A stretch of DNA of 64,000 nt from Solitalea lacus (lineage in GTDB: Bacteria > Bacteroidota > Bacteroidia > Sphingobacteriales > Sphingobacteriaceae). Location of the stretch: positions 4,328,200-4,392,199 of the forward strand of contig NZ_CP091740.1 of assembly GCF_022014595.1 (NCBI RefSeq), in the 5' to 3' direction. This document shows, piece by piece, positions 26,726 through 35,760 of the stretch; the first letter of the stretch is position 1; every line of letters begins with the position of its first letter. The notes beneath the pieces are model-generated. The model was not told the DNA's origin, did not search any database, and was given only the letters and a program-made list of their open reading frames with translations. The position numbers and the translations under genes are program-made.

Positions 26726-27637
26726 TTATTTCTCCAATTTCATAACGGGAAGAAGTTTCTTAATGTACTCCAAATTGAAAAGCATTACTGCAATTGCCAG
26801 CAAACTGTATGATATCAATTTTTGCAGAGAAAATCCCTCGTGGAAATAGAAATAAGCAACAGCAAAAGCAATAATTGGATTAACATAGATAAGAATTCCG
26901 GCTGTTGACGCTGGAATTTTAATCATAGCAAACAAACTTAAAAACAAAGGTATAATCGTAAATACAACTGCTATGATTACAATGTTTATCCAAAAATTGA
27001 AAGATGCTGGAATTTCATGCGGGTTCAATAGCTCTAAAGGCAGGATAAAAACACAGGAAATCAATAACTGTATTCCTAACAAGTTTAGTTTGTCAAACCC
27101 TTGAATACTACGCTGCGCTATAAGATATCCGGCAAATAATATAGCTACAAAAAAAGACCAAAGTACATCACTTAAATGCCCCCATCCCAAAATAGCTGAA
27201 CTTATCAGACTTATTCCAATGGCAAGCCATTTTAATTTACTTAGCGGTTCCTTTAAAATCAGGAAAGCGCCAATTGCTGTCAGTAATGGACAAACCATAT
27301 AAGCAAATGCTCCAGCTTGAACACTCACATTGTTTATAACATAAATAAACGACAACCAATTGCCTGTAAGCAATATACAGGATAGAATAACGATTCTCCA
27401 GAGGTGGCTTTTGTTGGCAACGTTCTCTTTATAATGATAAATATCCGCTCTCAATTGTCTTTTTCTGAATATCAGAATAACCAGCACTAAAACAGCGAGT
27501 GAAGTAAAGATGCGGTAATCCAGGATCTGCTGAGCTGGAAAAAGACTGAGGTTTCTTAGCACAATGGCAAAGAAACCCCAAATTACCGGAGAAATAAATC
27601 CGGCTAAAAAATATTTATACTGTTGTTTTTGCTCCAA
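26726..27637 (-). CDS. EamA/RhaT (DMT) family permease, RarD-like
   Basis: 303 residues with about ten membrane helices in two repeated EamA halves (first starts FISPVIWGFFAIVLRNLSLF; second starts WSFFVAILFAGYLIA). It resembles RarD-type members of the drug/metabolite transporter superfamily. The substrate is unknown. It lies six bases after the RidA gene, so the two are co-transcribed; the pairing hints at a metabolite or amino-acid export role, but this is inference. Confidence 0.85.
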   Translation of the reverse strand: MEQKQQYKYFLAGFISPVIWGFFAIVLRNLSLFPAQQILDYRIFTSLAVLVLVILIFRKRQLRADIYHYKENVANKSHLWRIVILSCILLTGNWLSFIYVINNVSVQAGAFAYMVCPLLTAIGAFLILKEPLSKLKWLAIGISLISSAILGWGHLSDVLWSFFVAILFAGYLIAQRSIQGFDKLNLLGIQLLISCVFILPLELLNPHEIPASFNFWINIVIIAVVFTIIPLFLSLFAMIKIPASTAGILIYVNPIIAFAVAYFYFHEGFSLQKLISYSLLAIAVMLFNLEYIKKLLPVMKLEK

Positions 27638-27643
27638 TTGGCC

Positions 27644-28024
27644 TTAAAGTTTTACAGCAACAACAGATATTTCGACATTCACATTTTTGGGCAGGCACGC
27701 TACCTCAACAGTTTCACGAGCAGGATAATTTCCACTGAAATAGCTTCCGTAAACTTCATTAACGATCGCAAAATCGCTCATGTTTTTCAAGAAAATACCT
27801 GTTTTAACCACGTTTTCAAAAGTTAAACCTGCGGCTTCCAAAATCGCACTCAAATTTTTCATAACCTGATGAGCTTCTTTATTTATATCACCAGATACAA
27901 TTTCATTGGTTTCAGGTACAATTGCAATTTGTCCGGATACAAATAACATATTCCCTGCCCATACAGCCTGATTATAAGGCCCAATTGGTGCAGGCGCATT
28001 TTCTGTTTTTACTATAGACTTCAT
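27644..28024 (-). CDS. RidA-family reactive enamine/imine deaminase
   Basis: 126 residues. Segments APIGPYNQAVWAGNMLFVSG, VVKTGIFLKNMSDFAIVNEV and PARETVEVACLPKNVNVEI match the YjgF/YER057c/UK114 family. The conserved Arg in the PAR motif (residue 103 here) and the late Glu are present, so it can be an active enamine deaminase that clears 2-aminoacrylate released by PLP enzymes. It forms a homotrimer in the family. It is first in a two-gene unit with the EamA permease. Confidence 0.93.
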   Translation of the reverse strand: MKSIVKTENAPAPIGPYNQAVWAGNMLFVSGQIAIVPETNEIVSGDINKEAHQVMKNLSAILEAAGLTFENVVKTGIFLKNMSDFAIVNEVYGSYFSGNYPARETVEVACLPKNVNVEISVVAVKL

Positions 28025-28103
28025 TTATGATTATAATATTAGAATAGATTTTGCGTACTGATCTCTTCAAATTCTGAATGAATTATGTATATAGGAATAA
28101 GGT

Positions 28104-28247
28104 CTATTTAATTAAAAAAACTTCAACAAGCTTATAAATAACCCCTGCCAGAAACATGATAATGGCAATCCTATTGATCCAATGCATTACTTTAATATTG
28201 AAGTTAGTTGGACGATTGGGATCTTTTTTTCGGAAGTAGTACAACAT
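28104..28247 (-). CDS. Small membrane protein, 47 residues, DUF6728-like
   Basis: Translation from the ATG at 28247 gives MLYYFRKKDPNRPTNFNIKV followed by a membrane helix (about residues 22-42) and the end VEVFLIK. The start FRKKDPNRPTNFN looks like the DUF6728 family of short Bacteroidota membrane proteins, judged from memory. The frame fills the gap between ridA and ompA. It begins just after the OmpA terminator (28262-28303), so it is read by leak-through or from a weak promoter. The function is unknown. Confidence 0.7.
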   Translation of the reverse strand: MLYYFRKKDPNRPTNFNIKVMHWINRIAIIMFLAGVIYKLVEVFLIK

Positions 28248-28261
28248 ATTATGCAAAATTA

Positions 28262-28303
28262 TAAAAAAGGGAGTCCCGATAATAATCAGGACTCCCTTTT
28301 TTA
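28262..28303. terminator. Strong terminator after the OmpA-family gene
   Basis: A 15-bp stem (taaaaaagggagtcc / ggactccctttttta) with a 12-base loop and T/A runs on both sides, active on the minus strand after ompA (stop at 28325). Confidence 0.85.
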
Positions 28304-28324
28304 TAAAATTTTATCGTCTTCTAC

Positions 28325-29581
28325 TTATTGAACTTTGAATTCAACACGACGGTTTTTCTGACGACCTTCTTCAGTGTCGTTCGATGCTACCGGACGAGTT
28401 TCGCCGTAACCTTTAGTTGTGATGTTACCTGATTTTACTCCGGCTTTCACTAAAGCTTTTTTCACTGAACTTGCGCGACGTTTTGATAAGTCCATGTTGT
28501 AAGCTTCGGTACCTTCTGCTGAAGCGTGACCTTCTAACAACATTTTACCGCCTGAAGCTTTCAATTCGTTCGCCATGTTTTCAATCGCACCCATTGACTC
28601 TGGACGTAATTTGTCTGAGTTAAAGTCGAATTGAATGGTGTTGCTTTGCTCAGCTACTGCGGCTGTAGGCTCTGGTTTAGGGAACACGATGGTACGACCT
28701 GCACCGTCAACTACGTTGCCTGCTGGAGTATTTGGCTCTTTGTCAAACACATCCGATACGCCGTCTCCGTCAGAATCTTTCTTCATGTTCGATACATCAC
28801 CTTCTGTAGCGGCTACACGTGATTTCAATGCTTCAACTTCCTGACGTAATTGATCGTCTTTCAACTCATCATACATCAAGGCATAAGGGTTTGCCCAATC
28901 TAGGTTTTTCTTCGATTTGTTACCCAAGCTGAAGTTCAAACCTGCATAACCGTACGACCATTTGTCGTTAGCTGAACCATACCAGGTTCTGTCCAAGTTA
29001 TCCGCATCCAGGAAGTTCATGGTGTAACCTAAGTCCAAACCAATGCGCTCTGATAATTTGAATTTCAAACCACCACCTACTGGGAAGAACTGCTCAGTAC
29101 GGGTTTCGCTATCTGGCTTGTAACCGGTTAAACCGTAACCACCTTGCACGTATAACGCCACTTTGCTGTCGCGTTTCCACAACAAGCTGGTCAAGTCGAT
29201 TTGTGCTTGTAAGGAAGCTGCATAGTTAATGGTTGTTTCAAACGAAGAGAAACCAGGGTTGCCCTGTCCGTTTTCATTTGGGTTGTAGGAACCTGATACT
29301 TTACCTCCTTGGTAGTCCAATTTCAAGGCAAATGCATGGGTGATTTGCTTTTGAATGTACGCTCCGTAACCAAAGTTTGCATCCCATTCATTGTAATCGT
29401 TATGGCCACCTAAGAAGATAACAGGAGCATTAACACCGCCGTTAACCCCAATTGACCATGTGTTGAATTGTTTGGCCCCGCCAAACACTTTCGCGCCACC
29501 ATCTTGGGCAAACGCAGATAGCCCGCTAAATGCTGCAACCAGCGTTAAAGCTGCTACCTTTTTAAAAGTAGATTTGTTCAT
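28325..29581 (-). CDS. OmpA-family outer-membrane porin
   Basis: 418 residues. A signal peptide of about 25 residues (ending AFAQ) is followed by an eight-strand-type beta-barrel (about 40-225), a short helical linker (LMYDELKDDQLRQEVEALKS), a thrombospondin-type-3-like calcium motif (DSDGDGVSDVFDKEP, about 268-282), and the peptidoglycan-binding OmpA C-domain with FDFNSDKLRPES, LEGHASAEGTEAYN and KGYGETRPVASNDTEEGRQK. It links the outer membrane to the cell wall. Codon use is narrower than in its neighbours (for example mostly CGT for Arg), as expected for an abundant protein. It is transcribed alone. Confidence 0.96.
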   Translation of the reverse strand: MNKSTFKKVAALTLVAAFSGLSAFAQDGGAKVFGGAKQFNTWSIGVNGGVNAPVIFLGGHNDYNEWDANFGYGAYIQKQITHAFALKLDYQGGKVSGSYNPNENGQGNPGFSSFETTINYAASLQAQIDLTSLLWKRDSKVALYVQGGYGLTGYKPDSETRTEQFFPVGGGLKFKLSERIGLDLGYTMNFLDADNLDRTWYGSANDKWSYGYAGLNFSLGNKSKKNLDWANPYALMYDELKDDQLRQEVEALKSRVAATEGDVSNMKKDSDGDGVSDVFDKEPNTPAGNVVDGAGRTIVFPKPEPTAAVAEQSNTIQFDFNSDKLRPESMGAIENMANELKASGGKMLLEGHASAEGTEAYNMDLSKRRASSVKKALVKAGVKSGNITTKGYGETRPVASNDTEEGRQKNRRVEFKVQ

Positions 29582-29948
29582 AGTCGATCAAATATTAGTT
29601 AGATATATATTGTTCAAGTTTAAATATATAGCATAAATGCTAGGCAAATATAGAATATTTTCATTAATTACATAACTTAGCCAAAAATCATACAAGCTTT
29701 AACTCAAAGTTATTCTTTCATCAGGAAAACAAAACTAATACTTTACTTCTAAGGCAACTGTCTGCAATTTGATTTTAACACACTGCTTTCAAAATATTAA
29801 TGTAACAAAATTAATGTGCGCAACCAAATATTGTCTTAACTTTTTGCAATTTAAGGCGATTTTATTAACAATAATTTAATTTTTAAACCTAAAATATCTA
29901 TCAATTATTTCTAGCTTAACCTTATTACATTCCTTATGATTTATAATC
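29582..29948. other. AT-rich intergenic region with the ompA promoter
   Basis: No convincing frame was found. On the minus strand a -7 element TATATTTG (plus-strand 29645-29652) lies about 64 bp before the ompA ATG; the matching -33 is poor (TTAT with a 19-base spacer). The rest, toward the end of meaB at 29949, is AT-rich with no clear hairpin. Confidence 0.45.
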
Positions 29949-30848
29949 TTAAGAGTCATAATTGCCAATAAATCGATATAAATTAAATCCTGGTTTACTT
30001 AGCCCAATAGTTACTTCTTTTAACAATTGAGTTTTATCGATATCATGCATTCTTCTATGTTGAATTATCCGGAAAGCCTTTTCCAGCATTAGAAATGGCT
30101 TTTTTTCATTTTCTGCTAAAGGATAATGCTGCTCAATGCGGGAAAACAAATCCCCAACCCCTTCGTTTTTATCGGCAATTGTTTTAATGACAGGAACCTG
30201 CCATAGCGAGGCTGGACGTTGATGAACAAGTTTTTGAAGATTACGGGCAAATGTATCAGCCCCAACATGATCTGCTTTATTTACAACGAAAATATCTGCT
30301 ATTTCCATTAATCCTGATTTAATGGTCTGGATCTCGTCTCCCGCCTCCGGAACCAGAACTACAATTGTTGTATCTGCTAACCCAACAATTTCTACTTCTG
30401 ACTGCCCTACTCCCACTGTTTCAACAATTATGAAATCAAACGCCGCTGCTTTCATTACATCAACCACTTCAATGGTTTTTGCGGATAAACCGCCCAAAGA
30501 TCCTCGCGTAGCCAATGACCTAATAAACACATTAGGATTATTGAAGTGTTCAGCCATCCGAATGCGATCGCCTAATAGTGACCCTAAATTAAATGGAGAA
30601 GTTGGATCTATAGCAACGACCCCTACTCGCATTCCTTGTTGGGTTATAGTAGAAATCAGCCTGTTAACCAGTGTGCTTTTACCCGCTCCCGGAGGGCCGG
30701 TAATACCAATTACAGGAACATTACGTGACAAATCCAAATTAAGTAAGAGTTCTTCGGCACCTTGGATTTCATTTTCAACCCAGCTAATAGCTCTTGAAAG
30801 AGCCCTAAAATCACCCTTTTTTATTTTGTTTAGCAAATCGTGAGTCAT
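29949..30848 (-). CDS. meaB: MeaB/ArgK-type G3E GTPase, methylmalonyl-CoA mutase chaperone
   Basis: 299 residues. Walker A GPPGAGKSTLVNRLI, then VGVVAIDPTSPFNLGSLLGD, RSLATRGSLGGLS and VETVGVGQSEVEI (switch/base-binding region), with NKADHVGAD giving guanine specificity. MeaB protects and reloads the cobalamin-dependent methylmalonyl-CoA mutase. The mutase genes are not in this window. The gene is transcribed alone, divergent from the glycan genes that start at 30977. Confidence 0.95.
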   Translation of the reverse strand: MTHDLLNKIKKGDFRALSRAISWVENEIQGAEELLLNLDLSRNVPVIGITGPPGAGKSTLVNRLISTITQQGMRVGVVAIDPTSPFNLGSLLGDRIRMAEHFNNPNVFIRSLATRGSLGGLSAKTIEVVDVMKAAAFDFIIVETVGVGQSEVEIVGLADTTIVVLVPEAGDEIQTIKSGLMEIADIFVVNKADHVGADTFARNLQKLVHQRPASLWQVPVIKTIADKNEGVGDLFSRIEQHYPLAENEKKPFLMLEKAFRIIQHRRMHDIDKTQLLKEVTIGLSKPGFNLYRFIGNYDS

Positions 30849-30976
30849 TCAAGCATGTTTTCAGACTCAAAGTAAAGAAAATATCCGCTGAAACACTCCC
30901 ACTAATTGTCAATTAGAAGGTATGGTTCAGATTGGTTATTATTTCTACCTTTGTAAGCTAATTTTTCAACAATTAA

Positions 30977-31729
30977 ATGCCACAAAAACTAAGTGCTGTT
31001 ATAATAACTTATAATGAGGAAAAAAACATTGAACGATGCATTAAATCATTGACTGACTGGGTTGATGAAATTATTGTAGTTGATTCAAAAAGCACCGACA
31101 GTACTCCTGAAATTTGCAAAAAATATCCGGTTAAATTCATCAGCGTTGATTGGATGGGTTATGGTCCTACTAAAAACTTTGGCGCTGAAAACGCAGCAAA
31201 TGAATATATCCTTTCAATTGATGCTGATGAAGCTATTTCTGCTGAACTTAAGGATTCTATACTAAAGGAAAAAAATAAAGGATTTGAAGGAGTTTATTCA
31301 TTTAATCGTTTAACCAGTTTTTGCGGAAAGTGGATTAAGCATGGAGATTGGTACCCGGACACCAAAGACCGGATTTATCCAAAATCTATCAGCTGGAATG
31401 CTTCTGCTGTACATGAAGATCTTTTAATTCCGCCTGATTGCAAAAAAAACCATTTAAAAGGCGATTTACTGCATTATTCGTATTACCAAAAAGAAGACCT
31501 GATAAAGAAATATTTAAAATACGCGGAATTAGGTGCCGCCGACAGAAAGGGTAAATCCAAACCCTACCTGTTGTTCAAAGCAATCTCTAGCCCCATTTTT
31601 TATTTTATAAAGAACTACTTCTTTAAGCGAGGTTTTTTAGATGGGAAGCAAGGCTTTTTTGTAAACGCTTACGGTTCTTATTATACATTTTTAAAATACA
31701 AGCTGGCTTTTAAGCCTACTTCAAAATAA
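30977..31729 (+). CDS. GT2-family glycosyltransferase (WaaE/KdtX-like)
   Basis: 250 residues. The GT-A start KLSAVIITYNEEKNIERCIK, then DEIIVVDSKSTDSTPEI and the DXD-region IDADEAISAEL are typical of the lipopolysaccharide-core beta-glucosyltransferase group. It lacks membrane-spanning helices but has hydrophobic patches near the C-terminus. A -7 element TACCTTTG lies at 30946-30953, about 24 bp before the ATG. It is the first gene of a five-gene envelope-glycan unit, 8 bp before the MsbA-like flippase. Confidence 0.9.
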   Translation: MPQKLSAVIITYNEEKNIERCIKSLTDWVDEIIVVDSKSTDSTPEICKKYPVKFISVDWMGYGPTKNFGAENAANEYILSIDADEAISAELKDSILKEKNKGFEGVYSFNRLTSFCGKWIKHGDWYPDTKDRIYPKSISWNASAVHEDLLIPPDCKKNHLKGDLLHYSYYQKEDLIKKYLKYAELGAADRKGKSKPYLLFKAISSPIFYFIKNYFFKRGFLDGKQGFFVNAYGSYYTFLKYKLAFKPTSK

Positions 31730-31737
31730 TACAAAGG

Positions 31738-33573
31738 ATGAAAACTTATTTCAGACTACTTTCATTCGCTAAACCAATTGGGAAATATGCGGTACCTTAT
31801 ATTTTCACCACCATATTAGCTGTGATATTCGGTACATTAAATTTTGCTTTATTAATACCTTTACTCCAAGCGCTTTTCTCTGAAGACAATACAAAGGCTA
31901 TTTTAACTAAACCAGAATTCCAATATTCATTTGAATACTTTAAAACCCTTTTCTATTATCATTTTTATCAAGCAAAAGGAACTTATGGAATTTACGGTTC
32001 GTTAAAGTTTGTTAGTGTAATAATTGTTTGTTCAGCTTTTTTAAGCAATCTATTCCGATATCTTTCTCAGCGTTTCATGGAAGAGCTTCGTGTTCATACC
32101 ATGCAAAACCTTCGGGTTAGCGTTTTTGAAAATGTGATGAACATGAATGTCGGCTTTTTTAACAATGAACGAAAAGGAGATATTATCTCAAAAGTAGCTT
32201 CCGATGTTCAGGTTGTGCAATTTACAGTAACAAGTACATTGCAGGTAATTTTCCGCGACCCGTTGCAGCTTATTGCTTATTTCATTTTCATGTTTACCGT
32301 TTCGGTTAAATTAACGCTCTTTTCAATTCTTGCAGTTCCAATTGCAGGTATTGCAATAGCGGCATTGGTAAAACGCTTAAAAAAACAAGCACAATCACTA
32401 CAAGAAAGCTATTCAAATATGATTAGCTTTTTGGATGAGGCTCTTTCTGGCATCAAAATCATTAACGCTTTCAATGCCGTACCTTTTATTAAGCAGAAAT
32501 TTAAAGATGAGAATATTTATTACTCAAGAATAAACTATAAAATGATTCGTCGCCAGCAGCTGGCCTCTCCTATTTCAGAATTTTTAGGCATTGTTACTGT
32601 AGCCGGAATTTTATTATATGGGGGATACATGATCACGCATGGACAGTCTGGCTTAACAGCGGCTCAATTTATAGGATATATCGCGGCGTTTTCACAAGTA
32701 ACCCGTCCGGCTAAGGCTATTTCCGAAGCATTCACCTATATTAACCAAGGACTGGCTGCAGGAGAGCGTGTCTTAGAGCTTGTTGACACCAAGCCTCAAA
32801 TAGTAGACAAACCGACTGCAATTACCGCAGAATTATTCCGCAATAAAATTGAATTACAAAATGTCGAGTTTTCGTACACCGACCGAATAGTACTGGATAA
32901 AGTTTCGTTTGAAATAAATAAGGGAGAAACCGTTGCCTTGGTTGGACCTTCCGGCAGTGGCAAAACCACAATATGTGACCTTCTGCCTCGCTTTTATGAT
33001 GTAAACGGCGGTTCGATTTTATTCGACGGCGCAGACATAAGAGATCTTAAAATTGACTCCATCAGGGCTCAAATCGGCCTGGTTCCACAAGAGTCTGTTT
33101 TATTTAATGATACAATCTTTAACAATATTGCCTTTGGAAAACCCAATGTAACTTTGGAAGAAGTAATTGAGGCCGCCAAAATTGCCAATGCCCATAACTT
33201 TATTATGGAAACTGAAGATGGCTATGAAACCAATATTGGCGACAGAGGCGCTAAATTATCTGGAGGCCAGCGCCAAAGATTGTGTATTGCACGTGCTGTT
33301 TTAGGGAATCCTCCTATAATGTTATTGGATGAAGCAACTTCAGCTCTGGATACTGAATCAGAGAAACTGGTGCAGGATGCCTTAAATCGTTTAATGCAAA
33401 ATCGCACTTCGTTAGTAATTGCTCACCGCTTAAGCACCATCCAAAACGCTGATAAAATTATTGTGCTTGAAAAAGGTAAAGTAATTGAGCAAGGCTCCCA
33501 TCAGGAGTTGTTGACCAAAGAAGGGCTATACTATAAACTAATTAACATGCAGTCGTTTGGTGCGGAAGCATAA
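31738..33573 (+). CDS. MsbA-like lipid/glycolipid ABC exporter
   Basis: 611 residues. Six membrane helices (about 1-340) are followed by an ATPase domain with Walker A GPSGSGKTTICDLLP, signature LSGGQRQRLCIARAV, Walker B IMLLDEATSALD and the switch His in IAHRLS. It resembles MsbA, which flips lipid A across the inner membrane. With glycosyltransferases on both sides, a lipid-linked glycan or lipid A is the probable cargo. It is 8 bp after the first GT2 gene and 31 bp before the next. Confidence 0.92.
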   Translation: MKTYFRLLSFAKPIGKYAVPYIFTTILAVIFGTLNFALLIPLLQALFSEDNTKAILTKPEFQYSFEYFKTLFYYHFYQAKGTYGIYGSLKFVSVIIVCSAFLSNLFRYLSQRFMEELRVHTMQNLRVSVFENVMNMNVGFFNNERKGDIISKVASDVQVVQFTVTSTLQVIFRDPLQLIAYFIFMFTVSVKLTLFSILAVPIAGIAIAALVKRLKKQAQSLQESYSNMISFLDEALSGIKIINAFNAVPFIKQKFKDENIYYSRINYKMIRRQQLASPISEFLGIVTVAGILLYGGYMITHGQSGLTAAQFIGYIAAFSQVTRPAKAISEAFTYINQGLAAGERVLELVDTKPQIVDKPTAITAELFRNKIELQNVEFSYTDRIVLDKVSFEINKGETVALVGPSGSGKTTICDLLPRFYDVNGGSILFDGADIRDLKIDSIRAQIGLVPQESVLFNDTIFNNIAFGKPNVTLEEVIEAAKIANAHNFIMETEDGYETNIGDRGAKLSGGQRQRLCIARAVLGNPPIMLLDEATSALDTESEKLVQDALNRLMQNRTSLVIAHRLSTIQNADKIIVLEKGKVIEQGSHQELLTKEGLYYKLINMQSFGAEA

Positions 33574-33604
33574 TTCGAACTAACCAACGTTTTTTGCCAT
33601 TTTA

Positions 33605-34606
33605 ATGACCACAATCGATCAACACAACCCAATTAAACTAAGTGTCATAATTTGTTGCTTCAACAGCAGCAAATTATTAGGGCCAACCCTGCAAGCACTC
33701 TCTTTGCAGAAAAAAACTGAACCATTTAGTTGGGAAATAATTGTTGTTGACAACAATAGTTCTGACAACACTTTTGAATTCGCCGAAAATGAATGGAAAC
33801 AATTAGGATCTCCTTTTAAATTGCTAGTGGTACGAGAGCCTAATGCCGGATTAATGAATGCCAGAGAGAAAGGCAAAAGTGTAAGCTCTGGAGAGATTTT
33901 AATTTTTTGTGATGATGATAATCGTTTAAACGAGAATTACGTTGCAACAGTAATTAACGAATTTGAAAACGATCAAAAACTAGCTGCATTAGGGGGAAGA
34001 GGTATCCCCGTATTTGAAACAGAGAAACCGAAATGGTTTGACAAATATGCCATAAACTATGCAGTTGGTAAACAGAAGGGAGCTCAGTCGGTCATAAAAA
34101 ACCTGTATGGAGCAGGTATTGCTTTACGAAAATCCTATTTGCAGAAGCTGTATGATTCCGGATTTGAACCTAAACTCATAGGAAGAAAGGGCTCCATTTT
34201 ACTTGCAGGAGAAGATACCGAGTTGGTTTTTGCCCTTCAGTTTATGGATGTTAACATAGGTTATAATGACGACCTAACCTTTGAACATTACTTAACTTCA
34301 AAACGCTTAAACTTTGACTATTTATGTGAAATGCGCAAGGGAATTGGCGCAGCACAACCCATTTTAAACTTATATAAGTTGGTTCATGCCAATAAACAGA
34401 TGGATAAATTTTATTACCTCCGTCAGCTTATTGGTGCTTACACAAAAATGATTAAACAAACCCTGTTTAGTCCAACTTCAACGCGAAGGACTCCTCGCTT
34501 AACATATAATCAAGGATACATTCAGGCGCTAAAAGACAGTAAAGCTGAGCTTCATACGTTTATGGAAGAAATTCAAAACTTACAACTTAAATTAAAGAAA
34601 TCATAA
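33605..34606 (+). CDS. GT2-family glycosyltransferase
   Basis: 333 residues. The N-terminal GT-A domain has LSVIICCFNSSKLLGPTLQA, IIVVDNNSSDNTFEFAE and an EILIFCDDDNRLNENYV segment with the metal-binding DDD motif. The C-terminal ~100 residues, with several basic patches (TSTRRTPRLTYNQGYIQAL), are less conserved. Donor and acceptor sugars cannot be named. It lies directly before the UDP-galactopyranose mutase, so it could use UDP-galactofuranose, but that is inference. Confidence 0.88.
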   Translation: MTTIDQHNPIKLSVIICCFNSSKLLGPTLQALSLQKKTEPFSWEIIVVDNNSSDNTFEFAENEWKQLGSPFKLLVVREPNAGLMNAREKGKSVSSGEILIFCDDDNRLNENYVATVINEFENDQKLAALGGRGIPVFETEKPKWFDKYAINYAVGKQKGAQSVIKNLYGAGIALRKSYLQKLYDSGFEPKLIGRKGSILLAGEDTELVFALQFMDVNIGYNDDLTFEHYLTSKRLNFDYLCEMRKGIGAAQPILNLYKLVHANKQMDKFYYLRQLIGAYTKMIKQTLFSPTSTRRTPRLTYNQGYIQALKDSKAELHTFMEEIQNLQLKLKKS

Positions 34607-34638
34607 TCTCGCTATAGCACTCTACACTTTAATTAACC

Positions 34639-35760
34639 ATGAATAATCATTCATTCAAATACGATTACTTAATTGTAGGAAGCGGTTTATTTGGAGCCGT
34701 TTTTGCACACGAAGCTAATTTAAGAGGCTTTAAATGCTTGGTAATAGATAAACGCAATCACTTGGGTGGAAATGTACATTGCAAATCAGTTGAGGGAATT
34801 AATGTACATTCTTATGGAGCTCACATTTTTCACACTAATGATAAAGAGATTTGGCAATACGTCAACCAATTTGCCTCATTCAACAACTATATAAATTCTC
34901 CTGTAGCCAATTATAATGGGGAACTTTATAACCTTCCTTTCAACATGAACACGTTTTATGAGTTATGGAAGGTCCGCACCCCAAAGGAGGCTCAGGAAAT
35001 CATTCGCCAGCAAACTGAAAACCTGAACATTGACGAGCCAGCTAATTTAGAAGAACAGGCTATTAAACTGGTTGGAACAGATATTTATGAAAAACTGATT
35101 AAGGGTTATACGGAGAAACAATGGGGCAGACCATGTAAAGAACTGCCAGCATTTATCATTAAACGACTTCCGGTTCGCTTTACATTCGATAATAATTATT
35201 TCAACGATACTTTCCAGGGAATTCCCATTGGCGGTTATAATAAAATAATTGATGGCTTATTGAAGGACATTGAATGCAAAACAGATATCAATTTTTTTGA
35301 TGACAGAGCCTATTGGGAGCAACAGGCCAATAAGATTGTATTTACCGGTAAAATAGATGAGTTTTTTGACTATAAATTTGGAGAACTTGAGTATAGAAGT
35401 CTCCGATTTGAGGAAGCAACCCTTAATACCAGTAATTATCAGGGTGTAGCCGTAATGAACTATACAGACGCTATCACTCCTTTTACCCGTATTATTGAAC
35501 ACAAGCATTTTGAGTTTGGCCAACAAGACAAGACTGTAATATCTAGAGAATACCCTGCTTCTTGGCATAAGAAGGCAGAACCCTACTATCCTGTAAACAA
35601 CGAGAAAAACGACAGTTTATATAAACAATACAAGGAGCTGGCCAATCAAACTCCACAAGTAATTTTTGGTGGCCGTCTGGCTGAATATCGCTATTATGAT
35701 ATGCATCAAGTAATTGCATCAGCACTAACCAAAGTAAAAAAAGAATTTCAAAATGATTGA
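34639..35760 (+). CDS. glf: UDP-galactopyranose mutase
   Basis: 373 residues, normal length. The FAD-binding start YDYLIVGSGLFGAVFAHEAN is followed by DKRNHLGGNVHCKSVEGINV and SYGAHIFHTNDKEIW, then GYTEKQWGRPCKELP and FGGRLAEYRYYDMHQVI, all conserved in the family. The enzyme converts UDP-galactopyranose into UDP-galactofuranose using reduced FAD. The product feeds galactofuranose into lipopolysaccharide O-chains or capsule. Its last codons overlap the start of the next gene by 8 bp. Confidence 0.96.
   Translation: MNNHSFKYDYLIVGSGLFGAVFAHEANLRGFKCLVIDKRNHLGGNVHCKSVEGINVHSYGAHIFHTNDKEIWQYVNQFASFNNYINSPVANYNGELYNLPFNMNTFYELWKVRTPKEAQEIIRQQTENLNIDEPANLEEQAIKLVGTDIYEKLIKGYTEKQWGRPCKELPAFIIKRLPVRFTFDNNYFNDTFQGIPIGGYNKIIDGLLKDIECKTDINFFDDRAYWEQQANKIVFTGKIDEFFDYKFGELEYRSLRFEEATLNTSNYQGVAVMNYTDAITPFTRIIEHKHFEFGQQDKTVISREYPASWHKKAEPYYPVNNEKNDSLYKQYKELANQTPQVIFGGRLAEYRYYDMHQVIASALTKVKKEFQND

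Noticed and set aside
35257-35725. Minus-strand frames of 60-103 residues opposite glf
   Set aside because: They are shadows of a well-conserved gene, with no domain or ribosome-binding signal.
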